DNA of 64,000 nt from Legionella santicrucis. Its GTDB lineage: Bacteria; Pseudomonadota; Gammaproteobacteria; Legionellales; Legionellaceae. The notes beneath the pieces are model-generated. The model saw nothing but the letters and a program-made list of their open reading frames with translations, was not told where the DNA came from and searched no databases. The DNA lies in assembly GCF_001468135.1 (NCBI RefSeq), contig NZ_LNYU01000004.1, forward strand, positions 1 through 64,000. Direction: 5' to 3'. Positions 51,660 to 61,103 of this stretch are shown here, one piece after another. Each line of letters starts with the position of its first letter. Within the stretch, counting starts at the first letter, position 1. The translations under genes were made by a program, and so were the position numbers.

Positions 51660-53048
51660 TTAATGCATTCCTAAAGATTTACCTTGTTGTTTCTCGCTCT
51701 TTCCTTTGGACTTTTCTAATTCTTTTAATACTTCCTCCACTGAAACAATGAAGTGATGGGCCATCATAGAACTCATATTTTCTTTAATAACTACTCGTAA
51801 AGCCTCAATCTCATCTGCCGCTTCTGGTAAAGTGTATGCGGGGACGATCCAACCATATTCTCGCAGTTTTTTAGAAATATCAAAAACCGAATAATTTATA
51901 TTATCTTTGAGTGCAACGGTTACGACTGGAGCCATACGTCGATCGCCCAGTAAATCAAATTTGCCTGTAGCAGTTAATCCTTTAACTACTACGTCACTAA
52001 CCGCTAACATATTGCCGATAATTTTTTTATATCCCCTTTTTCCAAGTCTTAGAAAATTATAATACTGGGCAATAACCATCGAACTGCTTCTTGAAAAATT
52101 AAGTGTATACGTTGGCATTTGACCACCCAAGTAATTTACTTCAAAAATCAAGTCCTTAGGTACAACTGCTTCATCTCTAAAAAGCAGCCAGCCTACACTT
52201 GGATAGACTAAGCCATATTTATGACCAGAAAGATTAATTGACTTAACTTGTTCAAGGCGAAAATCCCATTTAATGGCGTTATCATAAAACATAGAAATAA
52301 ACCCACCACTTGCACCATCAACATGTAAAGGAATGTCCCAACCCTTTTCTTTTTTTACACGAATAAGCAAATCGTTGATTTCTTCGATTTCATCGTACTC
52401 GCCCGTAAAAGTGCTCCCTAACACAGCCGCGATACAAATAGTATTTTCATCAATAAGCGGCGCGACATCCTCGGCACTAATCGTAAATTTATTTTTTTTA
52501 AGAGGAATAATACGTGCTTCGACATCAAAATATCGAGCAAACTTATCCCAGCAAACTTGCACATTTGCTCCCATAACGATATTAGGTTTACTACTCTCAA
52601 GACCTTGCATTTTACACTTATTGCGCCAACTAAATTTATGGGCAAGACCTGCAAGCATGATTGCTTCAGAAGAACCTACTGTAGCAGTCCCAACATAGTC
52701 ACATCCCTCAGGAATATTTAGTAAATCAGCAAGAATATGTACACAGCGTTGGTGAATTTCTTGCACTCGTGGATATTCTTCATAATTAATAAAATTTTTA
52801 TTGATGCTTTGCTTAATTAATTCTTCAGCCTCAGGCTCCATCCAAGTGGTAACAAAACTTGCCAAATTTAAAATAGGTGTGGCCTCTAAAGATAACTCAT
52901 CTTCAATAAGTTGCTTAGCCACAGCAGGTGACATACCATACTCATTACAGGTTGCTATTGAGAAATCATCTAAATCGTAACGGCTTGCATAGACAGAAGT
53001 TGAATGGGTACTTGCATTTGATTTTTTTTGGTCCTTTTTAACAATCAT
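51660..53048 (-). CDS. gadB: Glutamate decarboxylase
   Basis: A 462-residue PLP enzyme of the group II decarboxylases. It has YEEYPRVQEIHQRCVHILADL in shortened form (EYPRVQEIHQRC), VGTATVGSSEAIMLAGLA, LHVDGASGGFI with the PLP Asp244, and NLSGHKYGLVYPSVGWLLFR with the Schiff-base Lys277. These are the glutamate decarboxylase signatures. The reaction consumes a cytoplasmic proton while making GABA, giving acid tolerance. Length equals E. coli GadB. It is cotranscribed with marC upstream (12 bp) and the permease downstream. Confidence 0.95.
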   Translation of the reverse strand: MIVKKDQKKSNASTHSTSVYASRYDLDDFSIATCNEYGMSPAVAKQLIEDELSLEATPILNLASFVTTWMEPEAEELIKQSINKNFINYEEYPRVQEIHQRCVHILADLLNIPEGCDYVGTATVGSSEAIMLAGLAHKFSWRNKCKMQGLESSKPNIVMGANVQVCWDKFARYFDVEARIIPLKKNKFTISAEDVAPLIDENTICIAAVLGSTFTGEYDEIEEINDLLIRVKKEKGWDIPLHVDGASGGFISMFYDNAIKWDFRLEQVKSINLSGHKYGLVYPSVGWLLFRDEAVVPKDLIFEVNYLGGQMPTYTLNFSRSSSMVIAQYYNFLRLGKRGYKKIIGNMLAVSDVVVKGLTATGKFDLLGDRRMAPVVTVALKDNINYSVFDISKKLREYGWIVPAYTLPEAADEIEALRVVIKENMSSMMAHHFIVSVEEVLKELEKSKGKSEKQQGKSLGMH

Positions 53049-53060
53049 AATACCACTCCT

Positions 53061-53738
53061 TTATTTAGGTATTAACATTTCTATTCCGCGCCAGATAATT
53101 TGAAGTCCAATACAAATATTAAGGAAAGCGGCCAAACTCATCACTACATTTTTGCCTGCATCTTTTAATTTATCAAAAATATAATAGGAATAACGATAGC
53201 AAAAAAAGACACTAAGACCAATCAGCATAATACCAATGGAGTATCCCAACATGGCTAAGAATTTATTTTCCCAGACATTTTGAACGCCATGCGCTCCCAA
53301 AGCGATTGTAATTGCGATACAAGTAGGGCCTGCAGTTACAGGCAAAGTTAAAGGATAAAAAGCTCTAGGATCTTCGATGTCTTTTAATTGACTTATTTTT
53401 TTGTCCTGACTTGCAGATGAAGACAATCCCGTTGATTCATCATGCGGCGGTTTATGCAGCATCTGCCAACCTACTTGCGTGAGTAATAGCCCACCGCTGA
53501 TTAGAACTATAGGTACGGTTATGCCAAATATAGATAATATTAACGATCCAACTACAAGAACAAGCAACAACATAACGACTGTATATATTGAAATTTTCAT
53601 GGCCAGTGCATTAATTTGTTGTCTTGAGGCACCTTTTACTAAAGTAAGAAAAACAATAGAGGCGCCTACAGGATTTACAATAGGAAAAAGTGCGGCAAAA
53701 GAAAAGAAAATTGCCTGTATTAACACCATCATAAGCAA
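53061..53738 (-). CDS. MarC/NAAT family membrane protein
   Basis: A 225-residue protein with six hydrophobic segments. FFSFAALFPIVNPVGASIVF near the N-terminus and FYPLTLPVTAGPTCIAITIA in the second half are the two family repeats. Members were linked to multidrug resistance or neutral amino-acid transport, both uncertain. Its place as first gene before gadB and the permease is suggestive of an amino-acid or pH-homeostasis operon. Confidence 0.88.
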   Translation of the reverse strand: MLMMVLIQAIFFSFAALFPIVNPVGASIVFLTLVKGASRQQINALAMKISIYTVVMLLLVLVVGSLILSIFGITVPIVLISGGLLLTQVGWQMLHKPPHDESTGLSSSASQDKKISQLKDIEDPRAFYPLTLPVTAGPTCIAITIALGAHGVQNVWENKFLAMLGYSIGIMLIGLSVFFCYRYSYYIFDKLKDAGKNVVMSLAAFLNICIGLQIIWRGIEMLIPK

Positions 53739-53835
53739 TGACTCCTTGTCATGATTCTATCCATAATTAACAAGTCCCCTAAACAGTTCCTGCTCTTTTA
53801 AGTGACTTCTATATAAAGCTTTTTGTGCTCTTCGT

Positions 53836-55734
53836 TTATCGAATATTTAAGCTATATGATATTGTTTCTTCGGGTACAACTTCCAATACTTTTTTGAGTA
53901 GTGCAATTTTATCGTCACTAAGTCTCCGTCTCATTAAGTCATTTGAGAGCATTAAATCTGCCAACTCCAATTCTTGAATTGGTAATATCTGGCAAAGCTC
54001 CTGACATTTTTTATCGGATAAGTATTCCATTAGCGTTACTAATTCATTTAATGTTGGCTTCATATTGATTAAATTTTCTTTAACAGCATGATAGATAATT
54101 TTTCGGTGTTCATATATAGGAAGTGTTTTCATGAGCAAAAGTACATCAGCCATTGTTGTAATTTTGTTATTTATCTCAAGCACCTCTTTTAACTGCTTTG
54201 GTGTTAAAAATGAAGCAATATTTGCTAAATTAGTCGCCTTGGTTATAAATTCTCCTAGAGATTTTTTTTCTTGTTCAAATATCACCGTACGTTGTCTTAC
54301 AGAACTATGAAATAATTTTTGTGATAGTTCTTCTGCATTCGTTACAGCACCATCGAGCGCGGGTTGATCGGCAGCAAGTAAATTTGCAGAAAAAGTTTCA
54401 TTTTCATCGATAAATTTTATTAAGTGTGAATGCATTAAAGTATTTTCAATTAATAGAATTGAGGTTAATTCTTTTAATTTATCATACACCTTGCTAGGTA
54501 AATCACGTTTTGAAAGGCTGATATTTGATTGTATTGCTTGTGCAAGAACCTCCTTTTCTTTCAAACTTGGACTTTTTAAATTATAAAAGTCTGCAATTAG
54601 TTTATATATATTTTTTTCTAATGCAGCCATTGTTCGCTTATGATCAGCTTTTAAAGCACCTTGCTCTTTACTGTATTGAACAATACTATCAAACTCCACG
54701 ATAAATTCGCGCAATCCTTTGCCTTTATCTGTATTTTTTAAAACAGCTTTCGACAAAGTCTCAAAAGTTGTCTCACTCATAGTTGCATTATGTAATGCTA
54801 AAAGAGCCTGACCCCATTTAAATTTGTTATCACCATCTATAGGACAAAAAATTTCTGGGTCATATTGTCTTTTCAAATTTCGAAGAACACTCATTTTATA
54901 GGAAGGTAAATATTCTGCCCTACCGACAACACCAAAATGAAATTTCTGTTGCTCTACTTTGGGAATTACATAGGCACGGTCATCCTCTTCTCTCCAAGCA
55001 AGACTAACAGTAGTTAAATTTCTATGGTATAAAAAGCTTGAATTATATGTTGTCGTCCTGCGATTAAATTCGACATGCATCTTTTTGGGAACCATAAAAA
55101 TATGACTATCCGTGGTTGGATTAAACTTAGGTGCCATTTGTCTAAACCACTTATTTTCCCAACCTTGATTATGTTTCGAATAGGTTCCAAGCAGTATTTC
55201 TCCTCGAACAATATTTCTACAATGACTCAAATCGAAATTTTTGGCATATAAAGAATCTTGTTTATACGTGTTTTCACGAACATTACCAGGAACTGGATCT
55301 TCTGCTAAAAGTGACATGGGTGTATCTAAATCATCGAGTGCTCGAGCTGTTGCAAAAGTAGCAACAGCACCTCGACTGAAACCTTTCAAAGTAATATCAT
55401 CTACTTCCTCTACATCTTCTAATCCTTCTTTGGGTTCAATAATGATTGAACTGCCAAATTTCCTTTTTAAATCAGCAAGACTCAATGTAACAGCATCATC
55501 TTTAGAAAAAGCGCGACGCACTTTATTTGCGACAACATCAAGATTTGGATCTAAATATCCCTTAAGTTTTGAATGGCCTCCAATATGCTTATCTTGGCAA
55601 CCATTAAAATACACCCGAATCACATCGTCATTAAATGTTTCACCCGTATTCTCCGTTTTACCTTCGGTAAAATCACGGATCATTTGTGCATTAACTCCTG
55701 TTCCAGCAAAAACAAAAAGAACCTTTTTAACCAT
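53836..55734 (-). CDS. Putative alpha/beta-hydrolase (DUF2235-like), candidate effector
   Basis: A 632-residue protein. Residues 1-240 look like a DUF2235/Tle-type hydrolase: the opening strand KVLFVFAGTG, a serine elbow ITLKGFSRGAVATFATARAL with Ser120 (GxSxG), and AEDPVPGNV with a plausible catalytic Asp146; a downstream His (DSHIF or KMHVEF) could complete the triad. The remaining 390 residues are helical with no recognisable domain. No secretion-signal peptide is present. Large C-terminal helical extensions on a lipase-like core are frequent in type IV effectors. The gene is divergent from another unknown protein gene. Confidence 0.65.
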   Translation of the reverse strand: MVKKVLFVFAGTGVNAQMIRDFTEGKTENTGETFNDDVIRVYFNGCQDKHIGGHSKLKGYLDPNLDVVANKVRRAFSKDDAVTLSLADLKRKFGSSIIIEPKEGLEDVEEVDDITLKGFSRGAVATFATARALDDLDTPMSLLAEDPVPGNVRENTYKQDSLYAKNFDLSHCRNIVRGEILLGTYSKHNQGWENKWFRQMAPKFNPTTDSHIFMVPKKMHVEFNRRTTTYNSSFLYHRNLTTVSLAWREEDDRAYVIPKVEQQKFHFGVVGRAEYLPSYKMSVLRNLKRQYDPEIFCPIDGDNKFKWGQALLALHNATMSETTFETLSKAVLKNTDKGKGLREFIVEFDSIVQYSKEQGALKADHKRTMAALEKNIYKLIADFYNLKSPSLKEKEVLAQAIQSNISLSKRDLPSKVYDKLKELTSILLIENTLMHSHLIKFIDENETFSANLLAADQPALDGAVTNAEELSQKLFHSSVRQRTVIFEQEKKSLGEFITKATNLANIASFLTPKQLKEVLEINNKITTMADVLLLMKTLPIYEHRKIIYHAVKENLINMKPTLNELVTLMEYLSDKKCQELCQILPIQELELADLMLSNDLMRRRLSDDKIALLKKVLEVVPEETISYSLNIR

Positions 55735-55810
55735 ATGGTACCCTATGTATTCCCAATGAATACAAATTGATCTACAATGTCAATTATAGAACACAATTTG
55801 AGATGCTGAG

Positions 55811-57001
55811 ATGCCTGGATCAAATACGTCAATTACAGTAGATAAAGATAGCGAATTTTTTATAACTATTGCAAAAGAAGGAATTCATAGTTTTATTATG
55901 TTAGGAGTCATGGTTGATAACAAACCTCAACTTTTAGCTAGGGTAGGTAAGGGAAATCTTATAGACCCAAGCTTTGGTACAAGTTGCGGTAAACAATTTA
56001 CTATGTTTGGGAAAGCTGTAGGCACTCACACCGAGGCTTCATTAATGGATGAAGGAATCAGTGATGATGAAGATGCTACTTCAGACATTAGCTATCAATC
56101 ATACTCAATTACCTATGAACAATATTTAGAATTTCTAGCGCTCACAAAAGAGATTCACCAGAATCAATTGAAACACTATGAAGAGAGAGAACTTCCTAAT
56201 ATTTCTTATAAAAATTTGACTTTTCCACAACGAGGCGTCCATAAACTAAGAAGTGGCATCGATTGTTATATCCCGACTCAAGAAGAATCAGGAAAAATTA
56301 AATTCGAATATAAATCAATTAATACTTTTGAACATCAATGTGTTAACGACAAGCAGCAAATGCGCGAAGAAATAATTAGCGGCTCCAAAGAAATTAAAGC
56401 GTCTAACACATGCCGTACGACTGCACGCGCCCTTCTTAATTATACGTTGCGCTACTCCCCAGATGTTCCTGCTTTGTTTGCTATTGGACTTGATTATAAA
56501 ACAAAATTAGTCGCCGGAAAGCCAACCGCAAATACATTTTATGTTCTTCCACAACCCCCTAATTGTTTTAAAGCAAATCCAACTCAAATGAAAGTGCTGC
56601 AAGAACTCTATAAAAAACTTGAGAATTTGCCTAAAATGCACCCCGCATCTGACACTACAAGAAAGAAATTTGATGAATTAAAACATCTATATCAAGAAAT
56701 AGCAGGAAAACCTCAATTACCGCTCACTGTTCTTTTAGACAAAATTACAGTACATCGCGTTGCACATAACAAATTGTTTGATGTGCGTAGAAGTCAAAGT
56801 CTTATTAGCAAATTTGCTGAAATGTTGGGAATCAAAACAGGAACACAACAAGCTTACGACCGAATGGAAAAAGCGGTAAAACAAGAAATCGAACGAGTGA
56901 ATAAAGCGGGAATTAAAAAAGGTAAGGGAGCCGATAAAGATGGGTTTCAATCCGATGATCATCGGCCTCCTCACACAACAACAGTCTATCATAGAAATTG
57001 A
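55811..57001 (+). CDS. Hypothetical protein, 396 aa, candidate effector
   Basis: I do not recognise it with certainty. Residues 1-60 are beta-rich and contain KEGIHSFIMLGVMVDNKPQL and SFGTSCGKQFTMFG; the middle has SNTCRTTARALLNYTLRYSP. Conserved-looking Cys, His and Asp hint at a cysteine-peptidase-like fold, which is speculation. The C-terminus is polar (KGKGADKDGFQSDDHRPPHT). It shares a 76-bp divergent promoter region with the hydrolase-like gene, so the two may be co-regulated. Confidence 0.55.
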   Translation: MPGSNTSITVDKDSEFFITIAKEGIHSFIMLGVMVDNKPQLLARVGKGNLIDPSFGTSCGKQFTMFGKAVGTHTEASLMDEGISDDEDATSDISYQSYSITYEQYLEFLALTKEIHQNQLKHYEERELPNISYKNLTFPQRGVHKLRSGIDCYIPTQEESGKIKFEYKSINTFEHQCVNDKQQMREEIISGSKEIKASNTCRTTARALLNYTLRYSPDVPALFAIGLDYKTKLVAGKPTANTFYVLPQPPNCFKANPTQMKVLQELYKKLENLPKMHPASDTTRKKFDELKHLYQEIAGKPQLPLTVLLDKITVHRVAHNKLFDVRRSQSLISKFAEMLGIKTGTQQAYDRMEKAVKQEIERVNKAGIKKGKGADKDGFQSDDHRPPHTTTVYHRN

Positions 57002-57124
57002 TAGGAGATGTTGGTAACAAATATAAAAAGCAATGTTTATGCTGACTTTTTTCTGATAGTGCGAACGGCTTTGAAAAGCGAACACACTATCAGTAATGCA
57101 CCATCATTTTCCATAAAACTCAAC

Positions 57125-59152
57125 TTACAGATTTGCCATTAAAGGTACAAAGTTAGGAAGATTTGGTGAGCCCACCCCACTTGCATCATTCCAAAATTGA
57201 CTTTCTGGGGCAATGGTTAATGAAGAATCCCATCCCCAAATATCCACATCCCCTTGTTTATTCGGCAAAACAAAAGCTGTTGAGGGTACTTTTGGATAAG
57301 TCGCTGGATCAGGAGCAGTTGCCCCATCAATGACTTTAACCGGCGGAACAATGGGATTAAGTGCACGTTTGAACCGTAATATAGTATTCATTTGATATAA
57401 ATAAGGTGCTGTATGACCAATACGAGGTTTATTTAATAATGCACGCGCTTGATTGACTAAAAGCATCGTTGCAGAAAATAAAGGACAGGCTAAACTAGTA
57501 CCGCCATTTTGCAGATAAGCTCCATCCAATACCATATTTAGACCTGTGCTTGGATCACCTAACATTGATACATCAGGTACTGCACGGCACGGTTGATTAC
57601 CTCCTGCCCCGCAAACAGCATTTACTGCATCATTTATATAACCATAACCACCTGCATAAAACGAACTGATCGAACTTTGCCAAGTTGGGGCTTGATAAAA
57701 TTGGCTAATTCCTCCAGTAGTACCTGAGACAAATCCGTCCTTTTTAACATCATAAGTTCCCCAAACATTTTCAAAAGCATAATTGTAAAAGGTATCTACA
57801 AATACAGAAGTGGCACCTACAGCCGTAACGTAAGGGGAACTTGCTGGGTAATTCACTGCTTTTGCATCACCTTTATTTTGACATTTTATTTTCCCATCTG
57901 CACCTTTGCGAGGGCTTGTATACGTGTTATCGCCACAATCTCCGGATGAAAATTGCACACTGATTCCAAATGCAGCGGCAGTTTGTAACGATTGTTCCAT
58001 TGATGTATTGGGATCAACGCTCGCTGACTCAGGGCTAGTCCAACTGTTAGAAATAACGTATGCATTAGAAAATCCAGCAATAGTGAAGTTATGAGAAATT
58101 AAATAACCAATCACATTTTGCAAAGCTACTGCTTGATTATTGTCATTCGTAACAATTAATACCGTATTATTTTCTGGGGCTAAGGTGTGAGAAGATTCAA
58201 TATCCAAAGCAATTTCTCCAGTAAAACCATATTCTCCCGGACTGGTTGGTGTGCATAATGTAGTGTATGGTGTGAAATTTTGATTAAGCATTGCAAAATT
58301 TCGTGTTGGGCCAGAAGTAAAAAAAGGTTTTATCCCATTCGCACTAAAATATTGGTTGGCATCACTCAAAATTTGTTGGGGTTGACTTGCACCACATCCA
58401 TCAACGATGATTAATGTTTGCCCTTTTCCATCCAGATGGGTTCCATTTACCGGTGGAATATTATTGATGTTATAAGTGTATTGTAATTGTTCACCAGAAA
58501 ATCCATGTATCGAAGTTGTAGTTGGGATGGCGTTGGGAATTAATGAATCCCAAATAAATGTTTCATTAGAAGAAGTTGCACTCATCTGACTTGACACATT
58601 ATTAGGATAGTAGAGTGGAATATTATTTAATCCGGTAATATCAACGATGTATTGAGCAATTTCAGATTGCAACGAAGGCTTACTTGTACTGGCATAAACT
58701 GTGTCATGATTATAGAGGTAATAGTTTAGGCTTGTGTGCAAAGTATTTTCAATTTGCTGTACAGAAGCAATTACTTGCACGCTATGGTTGACAATATCTG
58801 CTTGCATGCCTTGAGCGATGAAATATTCTTGTAAGGTATGCTCCACTTCTTTAGTCGGTGCATATTGTTCTTCAAAAACATCCTGAGTTAAATATTGCTG
58901 ATAGTTAGGGCTATTGGGATCATAAATTTCTTCCACTAACTTATCTAACTGAGTTTTATTTCTCAGTTTTAACCACACAATAAATTTTAATTTTTTATGG
59001 GCTTCGACTGGTTTTATAAACGTTGCTTTTTCTACTAAAGCAGATCCTGGGCTAGGTACGCTTACAAGTATGTTGGACTTTCCTGCATAGGAATTAGTTA
59101 CTATTAGACTCAATGATACTAAAGCCAACGAGAGTGATTTTAGCTTTAACAT
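57125..59152 (-). CDS. Secreted sedolisin-type serine-carboxyl protease (S53)
   Basis: A 675-residue protein with a signal peptide (1-23, SYAGK). Residues 30-190 are a pro-kumamolisin activation domain (YLTQDVFEEQYAPTKEVEHT). The catalytic domain carries GEIALDIESSHTLAP with Glu313 and Asp317, FSSGDCGDN with the oxyanion Asp, and GGTSLACPLFSA with the nucleophile Ser553: the full Ser-Glu-Asp triad of sedolisins. It should mature outside the cell and work at acid pH. It is 20 bp downstream of a secreted propeller-like gene with AGGGAGA as ribosome site, so both are one operon. Confidence 0.93.
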   Translation of the reverse strand: MLKLKSLSLALVSLSLIVTNSYAGKSNILVSVPSPGSALVEKATFIKPVEAHKKLKFIVWLKLRNKTQLDKLVEEIYDPNSPNYQQYLTQDVFEEQYAPTKEVEHTLQEYFIAQGMQADIVNHSVQVIASVQQIENTLHTSLNYYLYNHDTVYASTSKPSLQSEIAQYIVDITGLNNIPLYYPNNVSSQMSATSSNETFIWDSLIPNAIPTTTSIHGFSGEQLQYTYNINNIPPVNGTHLDGKGQTLIIVDGCGASQPQQILSDANQYFSANGIKPFFTSGPTRNFAMLNQNFTPYTTLCTPTSPGEYGFTGEIALDIESSHTLAPENNTVLIVTNDNNQAVALQNVIGYLISHNFTIAGFSNAYVISNSWTSPESASVDPNTSMEQSLQTAAAFGISVQFSSGDCGDNTYTSPRKGADGKIKCQNKGDAKAVNYPASSPYVTAVGATSVFVDTFYNYAFENVWGTYDVKKDGFVSGTTGGISQFYQAPTWQSSISSFYAGGYGYINDAVNAVCGAGGNQPCRAVPDVSMLGDPSTGLNMVLDGAYLQNGGTSLACPLFSATMLLVNQARALLNKPRIGHTAPYLYQMNTILRFKRALNPIVPPVKVIDGATAPDPATYPKVPSTAFVLPNKQGDVDIWGWDSSLTIAPESQFWNDASGVGSPNLPNFVPLMANL

Positions 59153-59171
59153 GAATTATCTCCCTATAAAC

Positions 59172-60608
59172 TTAGTTTGCGCCTAGTAAAAAAACGCTAT
59201 TAATCTTAGTGTCTGTTATAAATCCATATAAATCGCCGGTCATTAATGAATAAACGAAACCGTCTTGTGTACCTGCTAACATTGTAGTGCCATCAGGGCT
59301 CACAAAGAAGCTGTAAACTGCCTGATCCATAAAAGAACTCCAAGGACCGCTAGTGGTTAAATCATAGGTATAAACGTATTCACGTGGCCCTCTCCCATCG
59401 CTATCGGGCGGTATTTGAATTGGTGCAGTATTGGCATAGAGTAATGTATTAACCACAAAAATATCACGTATGGCCTCAACATCCGCGGGGCCAGGAATTT
59501 TTGTCCAGCTGCCGCCATTGACAGGTGAATAATAAACATGCCCCTCATTACTGTCTGTACTACCTATATAAATTGTATTATTTGTGACATAGATACCATT
59601 AACTGCGGTTACTGCGTTTGGTAAAGAGCGATTTGTCCACGATTTTCTATCGTCTGTAGAATAGAATAAATTGCCATTCTTTGTCCCTGCATAAATAGTT
59701 GTTTGAGTATTTTCAGCAGTAACAAAAACACTTAATACTTCAGAATCATCTGGAGACTGGCCTTGATCCCAATTCCCACTGCCATTGCTATAACGATAAA
59801 CATGATGATCTGCACTGCCTGCATAGATATCTGTACTGGTGGCATAAATACTGTTAACCGCGTGCCCAGGTGCCGGAATAGTTCCAGCCCAGGTAAGGCC
59901 ATTATCACTGGAAGAATATACCTGCCCATTCTCTGCGCCGCCAAATATAGTCGCTGTCTGATTAAATGTAACTTCAACGGTATGATTCACAGTAATGCTG
60001 TTTAAACTAAAATTTAAACCGCCCCATTGAGCTGGGTTACCATCCACATACCATTGATAAACTTGATAGCCATTATTAGGGGTCGCCTGAAAAAGCAAGC
60101 TACTGTTGGCAACGACAGTTTGCGGTTTATCCGGTGAAATGGCCCCATTTGTTCCTGCACTTGGAGTAATTACAAAACGTGCATTGCGCACTGTAATATC
60201 TAAAGGATTCCTCGGTTGATAGCATTGCAAGGGACTACCATGTTCACACACAGCGGGACCACCTTTAATATTACCAACGAGTTGACTGCCATCCACAAAC
60301 AAGGTGAGCGTACAATATTGTTGATAAGCCAACGTAAAGGGATTAGTACAGTTTCCTGGGGTAGTCATTTGAGTAATTCCAGGTATGGAATTCATAATTA
60401 AAGTTTTTGTTTTTCTTGATTGATTTGTTACTGTATATTGCACATAAGCGTACCCAGACTGGGTCAAAGATACATTAGGGGGAAAAGCAGGATTAGGTGT
60501 GAATGTCCACATTGGAGTTCCCGCTTGAGAAATACTACTCATAAAAAAAACTGCTGCACAAAGAAAGAAGCGCAGGATTATGCCTCGCCATTTAGTTTGC
60601 ATTATCAA
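59172..60608 (-). CDS. Secreted propeller-like protein with an InlB-B-type repeat
   Basis: A 478-residue exported protein (signal peptide about 1-29, ISQAG). Residues 30-150 form a beta-sandwich-like region, 155-210 a bacterial-repeat/InlB-B-like module (TPSAGTNGAISPDKPQTVVA, NNGYQVYQWYVDG), and 215-478 a set of about six propeller-like blades (GAENGQVYSSSDNGLTWAGT, YAGSADHHVYRYSNGSGNW, YAGTKNGNLFYSTDDRKSWT). The blade pattern is sialidase-like but no catalytic residues are apparent. It is the first gene of an operon with the sedolisin protease. Confidence 0.72.
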   Translation of the reverse strand: MIMQTKWRGIILRFFLCAAVFFMSSISQAGTPMWTFTPNPAFPPNVSLTQSGYAYVQYTVTNQSRKTKTLIMNSIPGITQMTTPGNCTNPFTLAYQQYCTLTLFVDGSQLVGNIKGGPAVCEHGSPLQCYQPRNPLDITVRNARFVITPSAGTNGAISPDKPQTVVANSSLLFQATPNNGYQVYQWYVDGNPAQWGGLNFSLNSITVNHTVEVTFNQTATIFGGAENGQVYSSSDNGLTWAGTIPAPGHAVNSIYATSTDIYAGSADHHVYRYSNGSGNWDQGQSPDDSEVLSVFVTAENTQTTIYAGTKNGNLFYSTDDRKSWTNRSLPNAVTAVNGIYVTNNTIYIGSTDSNEGHVYYSPVNGGSWTKIPGPADVEAIRDIFVVNTLLYANTAPIQIPPDSDGRGPREYVYTYDLTTSGPWSSFMDQAVYSFFVSPDGTTMLAGTQDGFVYSLMTGDLYGFITDTKINSVFLLGAN

Positions 60609-61103
60609 GTCCTTTTGTTAATCATTGTTAATTGTGGAAGCTTAATACTATTCCTGAGAGATTTTATTGTTCGTTCTTTCGGCTGCTATTTTGAAAAAGC
60701 AGGTTAACTTTGGCAAGTATACAGAGATATAATCTCAGCAACAAGAAGTGATGAAAATAAGAAGTATCTTCACCACAGTATGAAAAAAATGGTTATGTAT
60801 CAAAATTGTTGATGTCTTATTACGCTAGAGTTTCGTCATCCTTCGGCTTAACCGAAAGATCCATCGATGAGCAAAGAACTTGGATCTTCCGGTCAAACCG
60901 GAAGAGGACGTAATAAATGTAAATCAACAAATTTGTTACACCTCCAAAAAAATTAAAACAAAAATAGTACACAGTAATAACGAAATGGAAATTCGAACTG
61001 ATTTTGAGTTAAATCATGTTAACTACATAGATAAGGATTTCAAAAACAAAGGAATTGAATAATTATTCAATATAATCTGAGTTTTAGAGGAGTTAGATCT
61101 ATC
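60609..61103. other. Intergenic stretch between divergent genes
   Basis: It holds the promoter of the propeller/protease operon, a 77-bp inverted repeat (60834-60910) and the leader of purU with its GAGGAG ribosome site (61088-61093). A 60-residue frame starting at 60880 begins inside the right arm of that repeat and is not supported as a gene. Confidence 0.5.
60834..60910. repeat. Imperfect inverted repeat made of two small hairpins
   Basis: Left arm CGTCATCCTTCGGCTTAACC..., right arm ...CAAACCGGAAGAGGACG, about 30 bases each and complementary with few mismatches. Each arm also folds on itself (TTCGGCTTAACCGAA, TTCCGGTCAAACCGGAA). The form is that of intergenic palindromic repeats (REP/BIME-like). 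Confidence 0.6.

Noticed and set aside
60880-61062. 60-codon plus-strand frame before purU
   Set aside because: It starts inside an inverted repeat, lacks a ribosome site and has no family.
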